From Paenibacillaceae bacterium (GTDB lineage: Bacteria > Bacillota > Bacilli > Paenibacillales > Paenibacillaceae): a stretch of 64,000 bases of DNA. The stretch spans positions 1 through 64,000 of the forward strand of contig REGQ01000030.1 in NCBI GenBank assembly GCA_004134985.1, given 5' to 3'. A program made the position numbers and the translations under genes. Shown here one piece after another: positions 55,615-64,000 of this stretch (its first letter is position 1; each line of letters starts with the position of its first letter). A model generated the notes under the pieces. It was not told the origin of the DNA. It saw only the letters and a list, made by a program, of their open reading frames with translations, and did no database searches.

Positions 55615-57042
55615 TCATAAAATTCGTCCCGCTTCCGCATCCCAGCGGACACTCGCGCCAAATAATTCGCTAAAAAAACGTAAAGGTACATAAGTCTCAT
55701 TATTATAATTTCGAATTTCTCCTCCTAATCCAATAATTTTACCATCAACCTCTACAGCGGAATCACCTGGAACAAAAGTCACCGACTGATGTCCCTTCGT
55801 TAGCGTCACCTCTTTTGTCTCATGCTGATAAGACAACTTACCTCCAAGCTGGCTTGCCAGCTTCCGAAGCGGAACTTGTGTGACACCTTGATGTAACACA
55901 CCAGTGTAAGGTTGCTCTACATCATTCACAACAATGCTCAGCGGATGTAATACTGGGGCCGGAGTCAGTTCCCAATTGCCCCAACCGATTTTACCTGTTC
56001 CAAGATGTCCATTTATTGCGTACCCCCATCCAAAAGCATTGCCATCAGCATCCAGAACAAATCGAGTGTTGTCACGCACAGTAATTTTTACCGCATTGTT
56101 GATTTTCGGCAGTCTCTTGGGCGTCAAGCTTTCCTTATACTGTCCCGTGTATGGCAATTGCCAGTCTTGCCCTGTCTGCCATACCTCCCCAGACCTTGTG
56201 AGATAAAGAGTTACAGGTCCGACACCAATATCGATGACATCAGAGATTGTCTCAATTCGCTGCGGTGTTTGAATAAATGCCAACATTCTCTCACCCGTTT
56301 TTAATTCCAATGCATTTCTTCCCCATGTGTAGACATACCCATCCTCGTCAACAGCCATTGCAAGTGAGCTACCCGCACTAATAGCTGTTACCTTTGGCAG
56401 ACCTTGAACACGGATTGGCGTAGTTCTTGCATATTGCTTACTGTGAAAGGATATACTGGCACCCTGGCTCCACCATCCCCATGTGTACACTTTTCCATCG
56501 TCAGCCAGAGCAAGACTGAAATTTTCACTAGCTGAGACAGCCACAATCGAGCTTAGCCCTTTAACTTGCTTTGGCATCTTGGTAATTCCAGCGTTGAAGG
56601 TGCCGTTGCCTAGTTGGCCATAGCTGTTGCTGCCCCAGGTCCATACTGTCCCATCCCGTTTTAGTGCAATATAATAATCTAATCCATCCTTTAACTCCAC
56701 GACATCTTCAAGCTCTGTTAATCGTTCAGGCTCAGCTGCAGAATCGACGGGTACGCTCCAAACTGTGCCGTCTTGGTACAATACAAGAGTATCATGATGT
56801 TGATAGTTATCCCCTATTCTTGGAATCGCTGTTACTGCATCTTGAACACCATGCAACCGGAGCGGAACTGAATTTCGGTTTCCGGTCATCCAGACTGAGC
56901 CGTCGCTCTTATGGATTGCAGTCAAGTGATAACCTGAATCGATATGTACAATTTTAGGTGTCGCGGCGAAAGCGGACTGAGGTAATACAGCAGTAGCAGC
57001 GAATGTGAACACCATCAGCATTAGAACCATTATTTTTTTCAT
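55615..57042 (-). CDS. Secreted RCC1-repeat protein with copper-amine-oxidase-N stalk domain
   Basis: Exported protein of 475 residues. Signal peptide at residues 1-26 (MVLMLMVFTFAATAV, then SAFA). RCC1-like beta-propeller repeats occupy about 35-350, for example TVWTWGSNSYGQLGNGTF and GYVYTWGRNALEL. A copper-amine-oxidase N-terminal (stalk) domain lies at about 365-475 (VPLRKLASQLGGKLSYQ, YVPLRFFSELFGASVRW); it holds no active site. Such proteins are common in Paenibacillus surface biology and probably bind wall or ligand. It follows a transposase remnant and is monocistronic. Confidence 0.9.
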   Translation of the reverse strand: MKKIMVLMLMVFTFAATAVLPQSAFAATPKIVHIDSGYHLTAIHKSDGSVWMTGNRNSVPLRLHGVQDAVTAIPRIGDNYQHHDTLVLYQDGTVWSVPVDSAAEPERLTELEDVVELKDGLDYYIALKRDGTVWTWGSNSYGQLGNGTFNAGITKMPKQVKGLSSIVAVSASENFSLALADDGKVYTWGWWSQGASISFHSKQYARTTPIRVQGLPKVTAISAGSSLAMAVDEDGYVYTWGRNALELKTGERMLAFIQTPQRIETISDVIDIGVGPVTLYLTRSGEVWQTGQDWQLPYTGQYKESLTPKRLPKINNAVKITVRDNTRFVLDADGNAFGWGYAINGHLGTGKIGWGNWELTPAPVLHPLSIVVNDVEQPYTGVLHQGVTQVPLRKLASQLGGKLSYQHETKEVTLTKGHQSVTFVPGDSAVEVDGKIIGLGGEIRNYNNETYVPLRFFSELFGASVRWDAEAGRIL

Positions 57043-57061
57043 TATATTCCCTCCAATCTAT

Positions 57062-57272
57062 GCATTCTTATAAATAAAGCGGGTCGTCGAACAGGGCATT
57101 CCGACCGCTTAAGATATCGCGCACCAGCAATTGAACCGCTTCGCCTAGGAGTGGTCCGACATTGCTGGTTCACGGGGACAAGTTGATCGATATTCCGGCA
57201 CAGTCCCAAATTGTTCATGAAACCCCTTAGTAACGGCAAATAGCCAACTTTATAGAAATTTTCAACTTGCAT
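57062..57272 (-). pseudogene. Transposase N-terminal remnant (DUF4277 type)
   Basis: Reading minus, YLPLLRGFMNNLGLCRNI, then DQLVPVNQQCRTTP, and after a frame change GEAVQLLVRDILSGRNALFD resembles the N-terminal domain of IS1634/IS4-related transposases (CRLSPGERVLALV-like). It breaks at about 57165 and ends in a stop with no DDE core downstream. A short fragment of a past insertion. Confidence 0.65.
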
Positions 57273-57553
57273 CTACCATCTGCTCCCAATCCCGTTTCTA
57301 TGACTCTAGCACACAGAATTCGCCTTTTTCAGCGTCTTAAGGGTGCGAATGTGAATTATAAAGTCAGTGGGATGAAATATATTGCAAAGATTAATGCAGT
57401 CAGACCGAGTATTATTCTTAATAAATGTAGTTTTATTTTGGTTTCGGTTTTAAGTTTCCTCAAGAAATCCTCCCCCCAAAAAAATAAACCGGGTCATAAT
57501 CAGTTCAGTGATGTCTGATTAAAACCAGGTTTCTTTCAATGCGGTCTGCTTGT

Positions 57554-57928
57554 TTATTGGGTCGACGGGTTATCCATTATTCCTGTCCAAATGTCCACCG
57601 AACGATCCGCGGAATTATACTCCACCTCGTAACCAAATGATTCCGAGATAAACCGCAGCGGCACATAAGTGTTATATCTGATTATATGCGGCGGGCTATC
57701 GAGGTGCACAGTTTTGCCGTTGATATAGGCTATATTGCTGTTGATGGTCATTTTCAGAGATAGTCCGTTCTTTACCGCGGTGATAGTTTGAGTAGTCTTG
57801 TTCCATTCGACTCTAGCCCCAAATAGCTCGAACAGGTAGCGCATCGGCACTTCTGATCTGCCATTCACAATGTTCAACAGCGGCGCTGACACCAAAGGCA
57901 TGTCGTCGATGTTGAGCTCACCATACAT
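57554..57928 (-). CDS. Copper-amine-oxidase-N domain, 3' part of a split CAP gene
   Basis: A 124-residue stretch made up almost entirely of a copper-amine-oxidase N-terminal domain: VPMRYLFELFGARVEWNKTT, VPLRFISESFGYEVEY. The ATG overlaps the end of the upstream CAP-domain gene (stop TGA at 57918-57920; ATG at 57926-57928) in another frame. The secreted CAP protein and this domain are normally one polypeptide, so this is best seen as the 3' half of a frameshifted gene. It has no signal peptide of its own and would not be exported if made separately. Confidence 0.7.
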   Translation of the reverse strand: MYGELNIDDMPLVSAPLLNIVNGRSEVPMRYLFELFGARVEWNKTTQTITAVKNGLSLKMTINSNIAYINGKTVHLDSPPHIIRYNTYVPLRFISESFGYEVEYNSADRSVDIWTGIMDNPSTQ

Positions 57929-58514
57929 TTTTCATCCCGTCGTAAGGAAACACGCTGGCTGCTACCGGAGTCGCCGTATCGTCCTTCGCTTTGGCTGCGC
58001 CTACAATGACGGTCGCTTTGCCTACTCTCGCTATGCCGAGGTCCGTTACGCCCGGAGTCAGCATCACTTCTCTCTTGGAGTGAGCAAAGGACAACTCGCG
58101 AATTTCTAATGCCATATCGTTTTGATCGTAAGCCCGTTCCTTTATATATACCGTTTCCAAAATTTGCTTGTCTGCCGCATTATATCCAGCTGCAACAGCA
58201 CGCTCTTTGGTAGTCGGCTGCGTATAAAACTCAAGTCCTTTTTTCTCGGAAGAAAGGTCGCCTTCAGACGCTATCGCATAATGAGCATTTGCATAACGGG
58301 CATGATTAACAGCTGCCGTATTGAGCGCAGAATCAAGCTTAACCTCGGCCAAGCCCATTTGTTGGCGGATTTTGTTAATAGAAGCGAGCGCCTTCTGCTG
58401 CTCTGAACTGCTGGTACCGTCGTACGTTGCTGCTGCATGCGCCCCGGGAGCAGGAGCAAGCATGGGAACCGCCATAAGGAGCAAGCAGGCAATCATCCAT
58501 CTTCTAATCAACAA
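57918..58514 (-). CDS. Secreted CAP (SCP-like) domain protein, 5' part of a split gene
   Basis: Exported protein of 198 residues. Signal peptide RRWMIACLLLMAVPMLAPAP ends near AHAAA. A CAP domain follows (INKIRQQMGLAEVKLDSALN, NHARYANAHYAI, ITDLGIA-type region). It stops at YDGMKNVW in the frame before the stalk domain at 57554-57928. The CAP pattern of Paenibacillus proteins continues for more residues after the YDGM motif, so this copy appears frameshifted or shortened. The CAP fold probably binds peptidoglycan or a small molecule. Confidence 0.75.
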   Translation of the reverse strand: MLIRRWMIACLLLMAVPMLAPAPGAHAAATYDGTSSSEQQKALASINKIRQQMGLAEVKLDSALNTAAVNHARYANAHYAIASEGDLSSEKKGLEFYTQPTTKERAVAAGYNAADKQILETVYIKERAYDQNDMALEIRELSFAHSKREVMLTPGVTDLGIARVGKATVIVGAAKAKDDTATPVAASVFPYDGMKNVW

Positions 58515-58664
58515 TTCATCCTCCTTACCAAATTATATATTATTACGCTAGACGTATCCATCCAAAAAAAGGTTGCAGGTTCTGCCGCAATACAATTCCA
58601 CAAACTGTTACATTAGAAATAATGTTAAAATCAGAAAAATAGTATTTATTAGGGAGGATATTTC

Positions 58665-59087
58665 GTGTTATTCAATAGACCAGTATATATGGTTATTATT
58701 TGCTTAATCATGTCACTTATGATTTCTTGCAATAATAAAGAACAACAAATAACGGATAGTGGAAAAGTCACTATTATTAGTTCATCCGGTGAAGAAAACA
58801 TTCAATATTTTTATTCTTTCATTAATAATATTAGTCAAGGAATTGAAGATCAGATAAGAGTTATAAAAATGACTAAAGAAGGCGATCCGATCTATCATGA
58901 TTTTAATTATAGAGATAATAAGCTTGAATACCGGTTTGATAATACAAAAGATTCGGAGGGAGATAAAAAAATTGCAGAAACGATCTGCTCGGGATTTGCC
59001 ATCCATCAGAATCAAGATCATCAAGTTGTAACATATCAACTAGTAGGTTGTATGAATAAGGAAATTTCTTTCCAAATCGATATTTAA
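58665..59087 (+). CDS. Small lipoprotein of unknown function
   Basis: Lipoprotein of 140 residues with signal VIICLIMSLMISCNN (Cys about 22). The mature part is mixed, with an acidic, Asn-rich surface. The start is a GTG with AGGGAGG in front. It is AT-rich and divergent from the split CAP gene and convergent with the DUF3592-like gene. I recognise no family. Confidence 0.65.
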   Translation: MLFNRPVYMVIICLIMSLMISCNNKEQQITDSGKVTIISSSGEENIQYFYSFINNISQGIEDQIRVIKMTKEGDPIYHDFNYRDNKLEYRFDNTKDSEGDKKIAETICSGFAIHQNQDHQVVTYQLVGCMNKEISFQIDI

Positions 59088-59136
59088 GTTTGATAATTGC
59101 CGCAATGTTCAAGCGTTTATCAGGCCGTTAACCCGT

Positions 59137-59517
59137 TCACCGAATATAGGCCTCTGCGGCCTCCACCTCTATTTCATTTCCCTCCTTCCTATACCTCACA
59201 TCAATAATACTGCCGCTCTGGTATTGATATAGATGGGTCACCGGGATATAAGTGACGATGACCTGGCGGATCACTTCGCCCTCCTTCGTAGTAAAAGTCA
59301 AATCAAGTTCTACCCCCGGCCTGCCGTCCATTTCGGAAGAAGATTGGGCAATCGAGTTGACTGCCGCCTTGGCCGGAATGCCGTTCATTAGCAATTCTCG
59401 TCTTGCATTCAAGCTTTTCCGATGCGCACGAATTTTCGAAAGGGCGACAGCAGCTGTAATGGAGCCGCTCAGGATAGCAAAAAAGACAGCAATGGAAACG
59501 ATAGTTATTGTATTCAT
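59137..59517 (-). CDS. DUF3592-like membrane protein
   Basis: A 126-residue protein with one N-terminal TM segment (ITIVSIAVFFAILSGSITAA), followed by a basic stretch and a beta domain (VELDLTFTTKEGEVIRQVI, SIIDVRYRKEGNEIEV). The pattern recalls DUF3592 proteins. Function unknown. It is monocistronic. Confidence 0.7.
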   Translation of the reverse strand: MNTITIVSIAVFFAILSGSITAAVALSKIRAHRKSLNARRELLMNGIPAKAAVNSIAQSSSEMDGRPGVELDLTFTTKEGEVIRQVIVTYIPVTHLYQYQSGSIIDVRYRKEGNEIEVEAAEAYIR

Positions 59518-59696
59518 AGGAAATATTACCCTTCAAACAGCCAATTAAATCACAAATGACACAGCAAAAAACCGACACCTCGGCGGGTTCACACACGCAG
59601 CACGGAGATCCAGAAAAAGAACCACCGCGGCATATAGTATATTTAAGACATTTACTTTAAAATAACAAAAAGTCATATTGTGAAGGTTGTGATAAG

Positions 59697-60353
59697 ATGC
59701 TATCACCAGTAACGCTTCAGGGACGCCTAATCTGTCTGGAAACGATGACAATTGATCATGCCAATGATCTCTGCTCCGCTGCTTTGGAAGACAGGGTAAC
59801 TTATAATTTTACCAATGTGCCAAACGGACAAGAAGAAACGATCCGTTATATAGAGGGCGCTTTGACGTCCTTTGCCAATGGCCGGGCTTTGCCGTTTGTG
59901 GTGCGGCATAACGAATCGGGGCGTATTGTTGGATCGACACGATTTCTTGATCTTGAAGTGTTCACGTGGCCGCCTCCATGGCCGCCAGGCGTTGCCTCGG
60001 GCCCTTCGCCGACCGATGCGGCCCCGCCAACAGTAGCTGAAATCGGGAGCACTTGGTATGCACCCTCGGTGCAGCGAACGGGCGTCAACACAGAATGCAA
60101 ACTGCTGATGCTTACCCATGCGTTTGAAACTTGGCGTGCGATCAGAGTGACCCTCAAGACCGATGCCCGCAACACTCGTTCCCGCAACGCCATACAAAGT
60201 CTTGGCGCTGCTTTTGAAGGGATACGCCGTGCACACTTCCCTGCCAATGATGGCGGCATCAGAGACACCGCGTATTATTCGATTCTTGCTGAAGAATGGC
60301 CAAAGGTGCGTACTCATCTTCTGGAACGCCTTAACTATGCAGGAGGGGAATAA
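59697..60353 (+). CDS. GNAT N-acetyltransferase (RimJ/RimL type)
   Basis: GNAT protein of 218 residues with an N-terminal GRLICLETMTIDHANDL region, acetyl-CoA loop in APSVQRTGVNTECKLLMLTH and motif NTRSRNAIQSLGAAFEGIRR. It resembles RimJ/RimL-type acetyltransferases of peptides or small molecules. Its stop overlaps the start of the downstream lipoprotein gene (TAATG), so the two genes are translationally coupled. Confidence 0.88.
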   Translation: MLSPVTLQGRLICLETMTIDHANDLCSAALEDRVTYNFTNVPNGQEETIRYIEGALTSFANGRALPFVVRHNESGRIVGSTRFLDLEVFTWPPPWPPGVASGPSPTDAAPPTVAEIGSTWYAPSVQRTGVNTECKLLMLTHAFETWRAIRVTLKTDARNTRSRNAIQSLGAAFEGIRRAHFPANDGGIRDTAYYSILAEEWPKVRTHLLERLNYAGGE

Positions 60354-60970
60354 TGCGATTAATAGCGAGTGTTGTAATACTATTACTAGCTTTGACAGGG
60401 TGCGTGTCGGAATCAGCGAAGAGCATCCCAGAAAAGGACGGAGCTTCTGAAATTACATTGACGTCCGTTGACCTGTCCAAGGGTGAGGGAGCAAAGTTTC
60501 TACCATTCATCGGTGCCATGTCGGGAGCATTCAAGTTAAGCTATGAAGGTGATAAACCACAAGCAAACCTGGATGTTGAGATATGGAAAAATGGAAAAAA
60601 AGCCGATTCATCCGGCTCGATTGGCGACTTATTCTTAGGTTCGGGGAATGAGGCAAGCAAAGAAATTGAAGTCATCATCGCCATTGAAAGCCAGGGAGAT
60701 GTTAACCAAATTAAAGTTAATGTCATAAACGACTCTGGGTCGAGTCTCGTTACTTTTACAGTTCCGGTGGATAAAGCTCTGCAGGCACGCGGATTGATCC
60801 ATAGCAACGAACTGCGTACCTTTACTGCCGATGGACCTGTTAATGTATGGGGGATGCAAGCAACGAGCACCAATCAAATTCATACATTAGATTTATCCCC
60901 GGAATCGTTAAGCAAGGTCGAGTGGGCAATCATCTTTACGTTGCGATTTGATGAAGAAGCTCAGAAATAG
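60353..60970 (+). CDS. Lipoprotein coupled to a GNAT gene
   Basis: Lipoprotein of 205 residues with lipobox LTGCVS. The mature part is beta-rich and hydrophilic (LDVEIWKNGKKADSSGSI, QIKVNVINDSGSSLVTF), like a small sugar-binding or envelope protein. RBS GGAGGGG lies in the end of the GNAT gene. Its function is unknown; coupling to the acetyltransferase hints at a joint envelope role. Confidence 0.75.
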   Translation: MRLIASVVILLLALTGCVSESAKSIPEKDGASEITLTSVDLSKGEGAKFLPFIGAMSGAFKLSYEGDKPQANLDVEIWKNGKKADSSGSIGDLFLGSGNEASKEIEVIIAIESQGDVNQIKVNVINDSGSSLVTFTVPVDKALQARGLIHSNELRTFTADGPVNVWGMQATSTNQIHTLDLSPESLSKVEWAIIFTLRFDEEAQK

Positions 60971-61022
60971 ACGCAGGGATTAAAAATCACAGCAACATTC
61001 TGCAGACTTCCCCGTTCTTCTT

Positions 61023-61628
61023 TTAGCTACCATCCTTGGCGGAATCAGCAACCTCGGATTTCTGCTGCTTCCGCTGCCGATTTTTTTTGCGTAGATATAG
61101 AAAGAGCAAAATGAGCGGGATGCCAATCGCAAAAATATATAAAGAAACATCGCCAACCATGTCCGCGGCCGAACGTCCGTAAATGTAGAATAATGCGCCG
61201 ACTGCATAAAACTTGACCGCTCTGCCCACCGCCGCATAAGCGAGCAGCTTCCATAGCGGGAACCGTAATGAACCGGAAAGAATTGTGAATACTTTAAACG
61301 GAATCGGCGTGAAGGAACCGATCATAATGGCTGCTTCCCCATTCTTGTTAAAGAGGTCTGTCGCTTTATCGACCCATTCTTTTTTTAGCAGCTTATAGAG
61401 TACGGTCCCGCCGATCGCCCGGCCAATGTAATACCCAATCGGGGATCCAAGCAAGCACGCAATAAAGCCTACCGTAGCCAGCCAAAGCGCATTCGACGGG
61501 TTAACAAGACTGAGCGGAATTTGCAGCAGCAGCGCTGGAATTGGAAAAATGATCGCGTCGATAAAGGAATGAATAAACAGACCGAGCGCACCGAATTCGG
61601 ATAAATAATCAATAAAGTTTTGAAACAT
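61023..61628 (-). CDS. VTT/DedA-like (YqaA-type) membrane protein
   Basis: Membrane protein of about 201 residues with the VTT domain (TM segments in LGLFIHSFIDAIIFPIPALL, GFIACLLGSPIGYYIGRAIG). It has the conserved GSFTPIPFKVFTILSG region of YqaA/YkoX-type proteins. The start at 61628 is preferred; AGAGG lies six bases upstream and two other in-frame ATGs precede it. Related proteins take part in lipid or proton transport across the membrane. The terminator at 61687-61727 belongs to the upstream SDR gene. Confidence 0.85.
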   Translation of the reverse strand: MFQNFIDYLSEFGALGLFIHSFIDAIIFPIPALLLQIPLSLVNPSNALWLATVGFIACLLGSPIGYYIGRAIGGTVLYKLLKKEWVDKATDLFNKNGEAAIMIGSFTPIPFKVFTILSGSLRFPLWKLLAYAAVGRAVKFYAVGALFYIYGRSAADMVGDVSLYIFAIGIPLILLFLYLRKKNRQRKQQKSEVADSAKDGS

Positions 61629-61686
61629 ATTAGCCTCTTTTCTGAACATGGCTTTTGTTCTTCGTTCTTGTGGTCTTATCTGCACT

Positions 61687-61727
61687 TAACCTGTAAGCGA
61701 GACACCGAAGTGCCTTCTTACAGGTTA
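61687..61727. terminator. Hairpin after SDR gene
   Basis: Arms TAACCTGTAAG / CTTACAGGTTA with a 19-base loop, between the SDR stop (61780) and the VTT-protein start. Confidence 0.5.
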
Positions 61728-61779
61728 GAAATTCAGCTATGAAAGTTTGGTAGCAAGTAATGCATGATCCAATCGCTAT

Positions 61780-62532
61780 TTATAATCTGCAACCTCCGCC
61801 ATCAACCATTAGCGTTTGCCCCGTTATATAATCGGAATCCTGGCTTGCAAAGAACACAACCGCCCGACCGATGTCGGTTTCTACATCTCCTACCCGGCGA
61901 AGCGGGATTTTGGATAAGGTTTCTTCAAAATGTTCTGGCATGTGCTGCGCCCACTGTTGAACACCAGGCGAATTCGCGAACGGACAAATTACATTTACTT
62001 TGATCCCGTAAGGACCAAACTCATTTGCCACTACGCGTGACAGACCTCGAACTGCTTCTTTGGCCGCTGCATAGGCAGCCTGATTTAACTCTCCTGTAAT
62101 TCCTGCTCCGGATGCAAAGTTGATAATATGTCCCTTTGTTTCTTTTAAGTAAGGGAACGCGTGCTGCATCAGATAAAATGTTGGGAAAAAGCCTGTTTTA
62201 AACGGCAGCTCCAAGTCTTCTTGCATGGTTTCAATAAATGGTTTAACGCGGGAAGTCTGCGCATTGTTGACAAGAATATCAATCTGGCCAAACGTATCCG
62301 CCGTTTTGTTAATAATCTCAACATGGGTACTGAAATCTGCTAAATCTGCATGAATAAATATGGAATCAGGCTGTATCAATTGAAGTTCTTCCACTGCCTT
62401 CATCCCCGCTTCATAATTATAATCAACGATGGCGACTCTCGCGCCTTCTTTTACAAAAGCTTTTGCAATGCCATTCCCGATGCCAGACGCCCCTCCTGTA
62501 ATGATCGCTGTCTTGTTTTCTAATTTTCTCAT
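61780..62532 (-). CDS. SDR-family oxidoreductase (3-oxoacyl-ACP-reductase-like)
   Basis: Classical short-chain dehydrogenase of 250 residues. TGGASGIGNGIAKAF binds cofactor, NNAQ (VNNAQTS) replaces the usual NNAG, and the catalytic Ser/Tyr/Lys lie in FASGAGITGELNQAAYAAAK. The C-terminus ends TGQTLMVDGGGCRL as in FabG-like enzymes. The start at 62532 has GAGGTGA upstream; a longer frame from 62673 runs into the MFS pseudogene end and lacks a good site. It is downstream of the decayed MFS exporter gene in the same direction. Substrate unknown. Confidence 0.88.
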   Translation of the reverse strand: MRKLENKTAIITGGASGIGNGIAKAFVKEGARVAIVDYNYEAGMKAVEELQLIQPDSIFIHADLADFSTHVEIINKTADTFGQIDILVNNAQTSRVKPFIETMQEDLELPFKTGFFPTFYLMQHAFPYLKETKGHIINFASGAGITGELNQAAYAAAKEAVRGLSRVVANEFGPYGIKVNVICPFANSPGVQQWAQHMPEHFEETLSKIPLRRVGDVETDIGRAVVFFASQDSDYITGQTLMVDGGGCRL

Positions 62533-62669
62533 GATTATCACCTCAGGATTAAATTTAGTAAGACGATCCAGTAGTTGAAAAATCAGCCGTGCCACCCCGT
62601 CCTCGTGCAGATCATCAATCGTTTGCGGCATGATGCTTGTCTCAATGCATGGCCTGACTGCGTCCCCCT

Positions 62670-63234
62670 TCACCCCCTTCCGGCGCCTTCCTCAAGCGCT
62701 GTAGGGTTGGGCGAAGTTTCCAAATATTTTTTTGTTCCGTTTGAAAAAATACTAATGAACAAGGCCGTTCCAATTGCACCTGAAACCTGCTGCAGCGTAT
62801 TCATGATGGCCGTCCCATGCGGATATAGCTTTCGAGGCAGCTGATTTAGGCCTGTCGTCTGCGACGGCATCATGATCATGGAAATACCGATCATCAGAAA
62901 AACATGCAGCGTTATCAATGTCCCATTGCTTGTATCCAGGCCGACCCCGGTCATTAACAAGAGCGAAATGGTTGTAATAATGAGCCCTGGCACAATGTTG
63001 AAGCAACGCGGTTACGGGCACCAGTATGCCAATAACCAGCATATAGACGGTCGACAGCCATTGTATGGTGGAGGTTTCTACGCCAAATTGTTTCATTAAA
63101 TCGGGAAACGCGATGCCGATTAATGTTTCATTCAAAATGGCTACAAAAGCACCGATGATCAGCGCCGCGATTATAGGGCCTCGTTTAATCGTACTTAAAT
63201 CTGTTTTAGCTCGTGTACCGCCTGCTCCGATCAT
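62670..63234 (-). pseudogene. DHA2-type MFS exporter with large internal deletion
   Basis: Remnant of a drug/metabolite exporter of the EmrB/QacA type. The N-terminal TM1-TM2 (GAFVAILNETLIGIAFPDLM, then TVYMLVIGILVPVTALLQ) is followed directly, after a frame change near 63000, by a late C-terminal segment (PGLIITTISLLLMTG, HGTAIMNTLQQVSGAIGTAL). About 250 residues, TM3 to about TM10, are gone. The start at 63234 has AGGAGGGG eight bases upstream. It cannot form a functional transporter. Confidence 0.85.
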
Positions 63235-63378
63235 CTGATTCCCCTCCTGCAAGATGTTGTTTCCTGTACAGACAAAGTATAACGGATGATGATATACTCA
63301 AAAAAGAGTGAATAACTTGTCGATTAACAACTAAAATTGGATAATAGAAAAGTGTGCAGCATGTGAGGAGATAAGGTG

Positions 63379-64000
63379 ATGGAGCTTCAACAGCTTAAAT
63401 ATTTTGTAGAGGTAGCGAATTATTTGCATTTCGGCCGGGCTGCCGAGAGCCTGCATGCTTCTCAGCAAACCGTCAGCCATCAGATCGCGCAGCTGGAGGG
63501 CGAGCTTGGGGTTCAACTATTCAAACGTACGACACGCAAGGTTGAACTCACTTTCGCAGGCGAAGCAATGCTTGAGGAGGTTAAGCTCGTATTTATGCAT
63601 CTGCAGCGAGGCATAGACGAAGCAACACGAGCCGAGGGCGGCAGAAGGGGCCGGCTTGTCATCGGTTATTTTGGAATTATGCTGTACAGTATTCTGCCAG
63701 GCGCGGTACGCCTTTATCGGGAACGCTATCCCGAAGTTGAGATCGTGCTGCAGGAGCTCGCTTCCCATCAATTGGAGCAGAAGGTGCAGCAAGGGGATAT
63801 CGATATCGGATTTTCCGTCTATCTGAACGACAGGCATAGCGAGCTGAGTATGAACTGGTTGACGTTCTCCACGGAGTCTATCGTCATCGCATTGCCCAAG
63901 CATCATCATTTGTCAGGGCATAAGGGATTGTACTTGTCTGATCTGGCAAAAGAATCATTTGTGCTCCTGAATCGCAACGATTCGCCGCTTCTGTTCGATT
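63379..64000 (+). CDS. LysR-family regulator (partial, cut by window end)
   Basis: N-terminal HTH of a LysR-type regulator: MELQQLKYFVEVANYLHFGR, ESLHASQQTVSHQIAQLEGE, then FKRTTRKVELTFAGEAMLEE. The effector domain follows (RGRLVIGYFG, QELASHQLEQKVQQGDIDIG) and runs off the window at 64000 in frame. The ATG has GAGGAG upstream. It is divergent from the decayed MFS exporter, which it probably regulated before decay. Confidence 0.92.
   Translation, partial: MELQQLKYFVEVANYLHFGRAAESLHASQQTVSHQIAQLEGELGVQLFKRTTRKVELTFAGEAMLEEVKLVFMHLQRGIDEATRAEGGRRGRLVIGYFGIMLYSILPGAVRLYRERYPEVEIVLQELASHQLEQKVQQGDIDIGFSVYLNDRHSELSMNWLTFSTESIVIALPKHHHLSGHKGLYLSDLAKESFVLLNRNDSPLLFD

Noticed and set aside
57267-57518. 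Plus-strand frame upstream of the transposase remnant as a gene
   Set aside because: No ribosome binding site and no recognisable domain; it overlaps the start of the transposase remnant.
1-64000. tRNA or rRNA genes
   Set aside because: No cloverleaf-like block with the T-arm GGTTCRANYCC pattern and CCA-type end, and no rRNA-like stretch, was recognised while reading both strands.

Overview
The window looks like chromosomal DNA of a Paenibacillus-type member of the Bacillota. The grounds are strong GGAGG ribosome binding sites, many lipoproteins, YesMN-type two-component systems beside sugar ABC transporters, Lpl-type sugar uptake genes, copper-amine-oxidase-N (stalk) domains on secreted proteins, and many GNAT acetyltransferases. 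Species cannot be fixed from the sequence alone. No rRNA, tRNA, CRISPR array or replication origin was seen.

Layout. (1) 1-2.3 kb: a VanX-like D,D-dipeptidase lipoprotein and a frameshifted RlmA-like rRNA methyltransferase. (2) 2.5-7.3 kb: a 756-bp direct duplication of an OmpR-type response regulator gene. It encloses about 3.3 kb of AT-rich foreign genes and wreckage: an IstB (IS21) remnant, a structured-RNA remnant resembling a group II intron, a 99-bp copy of part of the serpin gene found 8.5 kb away, and a frameshifted DDE transposase. (3) 6.6-12.1 kb: the intact response regulator, histidine kinase and FtsX-type ABC exporter. (4) 12.1-12.9 kb: a 36-bp tandem repeat and a 51-bp hairpin-bearing tandem array. 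(5) 13-18 kb: serpin lipoprotein, a glycine/alanine-rich small protein, GNAT, SDR, and a TetR gene with an apparent AUC start. (6) 18-28.2 kb: a one-directional sugar/keto-acid catabolic locus with YesM/YesN sensor pair, binding protein, two permeases, Gfo/Idh/MocA oxidoreductase, ThuA-like protein, DapA-type aldolase and aldo-keto reductase. (7) 28.4-31.7 kb: double-GNAT protein, SulP transporter, and a divergent serine-recombinase homologue lacking its catalytic residues.

(8) 31.9-38.0 kb: the most interesting block. A regulator that fuses an excisionase-type HTH to a SsuA/TauA-like binding domain faces an operon of an AprA/FrdA-like flavoprotein, a 2[4Fe-4S] ferredoxin, and a SsuA-SsuB-SsuC-type importer. 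It reads as a self-contained uptake, sensing and redox system for an unidentified organosulfur or related small anion. (9) 38.5-50.6 kb: CocE-type hydrolase, an Eis-type acetyltransferase broken by deletion, an Lpl-type sugar ABC system with its membrane-bound AraC sensor, Gfo/Idh oxidoreductase, sugar isomerase/epimerase, and a chimeric pseudogene made of a BadF-type kinase 5' end and a GH4 glycosidase 3' part. (10) 51-64 kb: AraC plus GH2 beta-mannosidase, RCC1-repeat and CAP-domain secreted proteins, a transposase remnant, small lipoproteins, a VTT/DedA membrane protein, an SDR, an MFS exporter with an internal deletion, and a LysR regulator running off the edge.

The window is unusually rich in broken genes (at least eight). 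Either the strain is undergoing local decay and IS-driven rearrangement, or a few single-base frameshifts are assembly errors; the large internal deletions and the chimeric gene cannot be explained by single-base errors.
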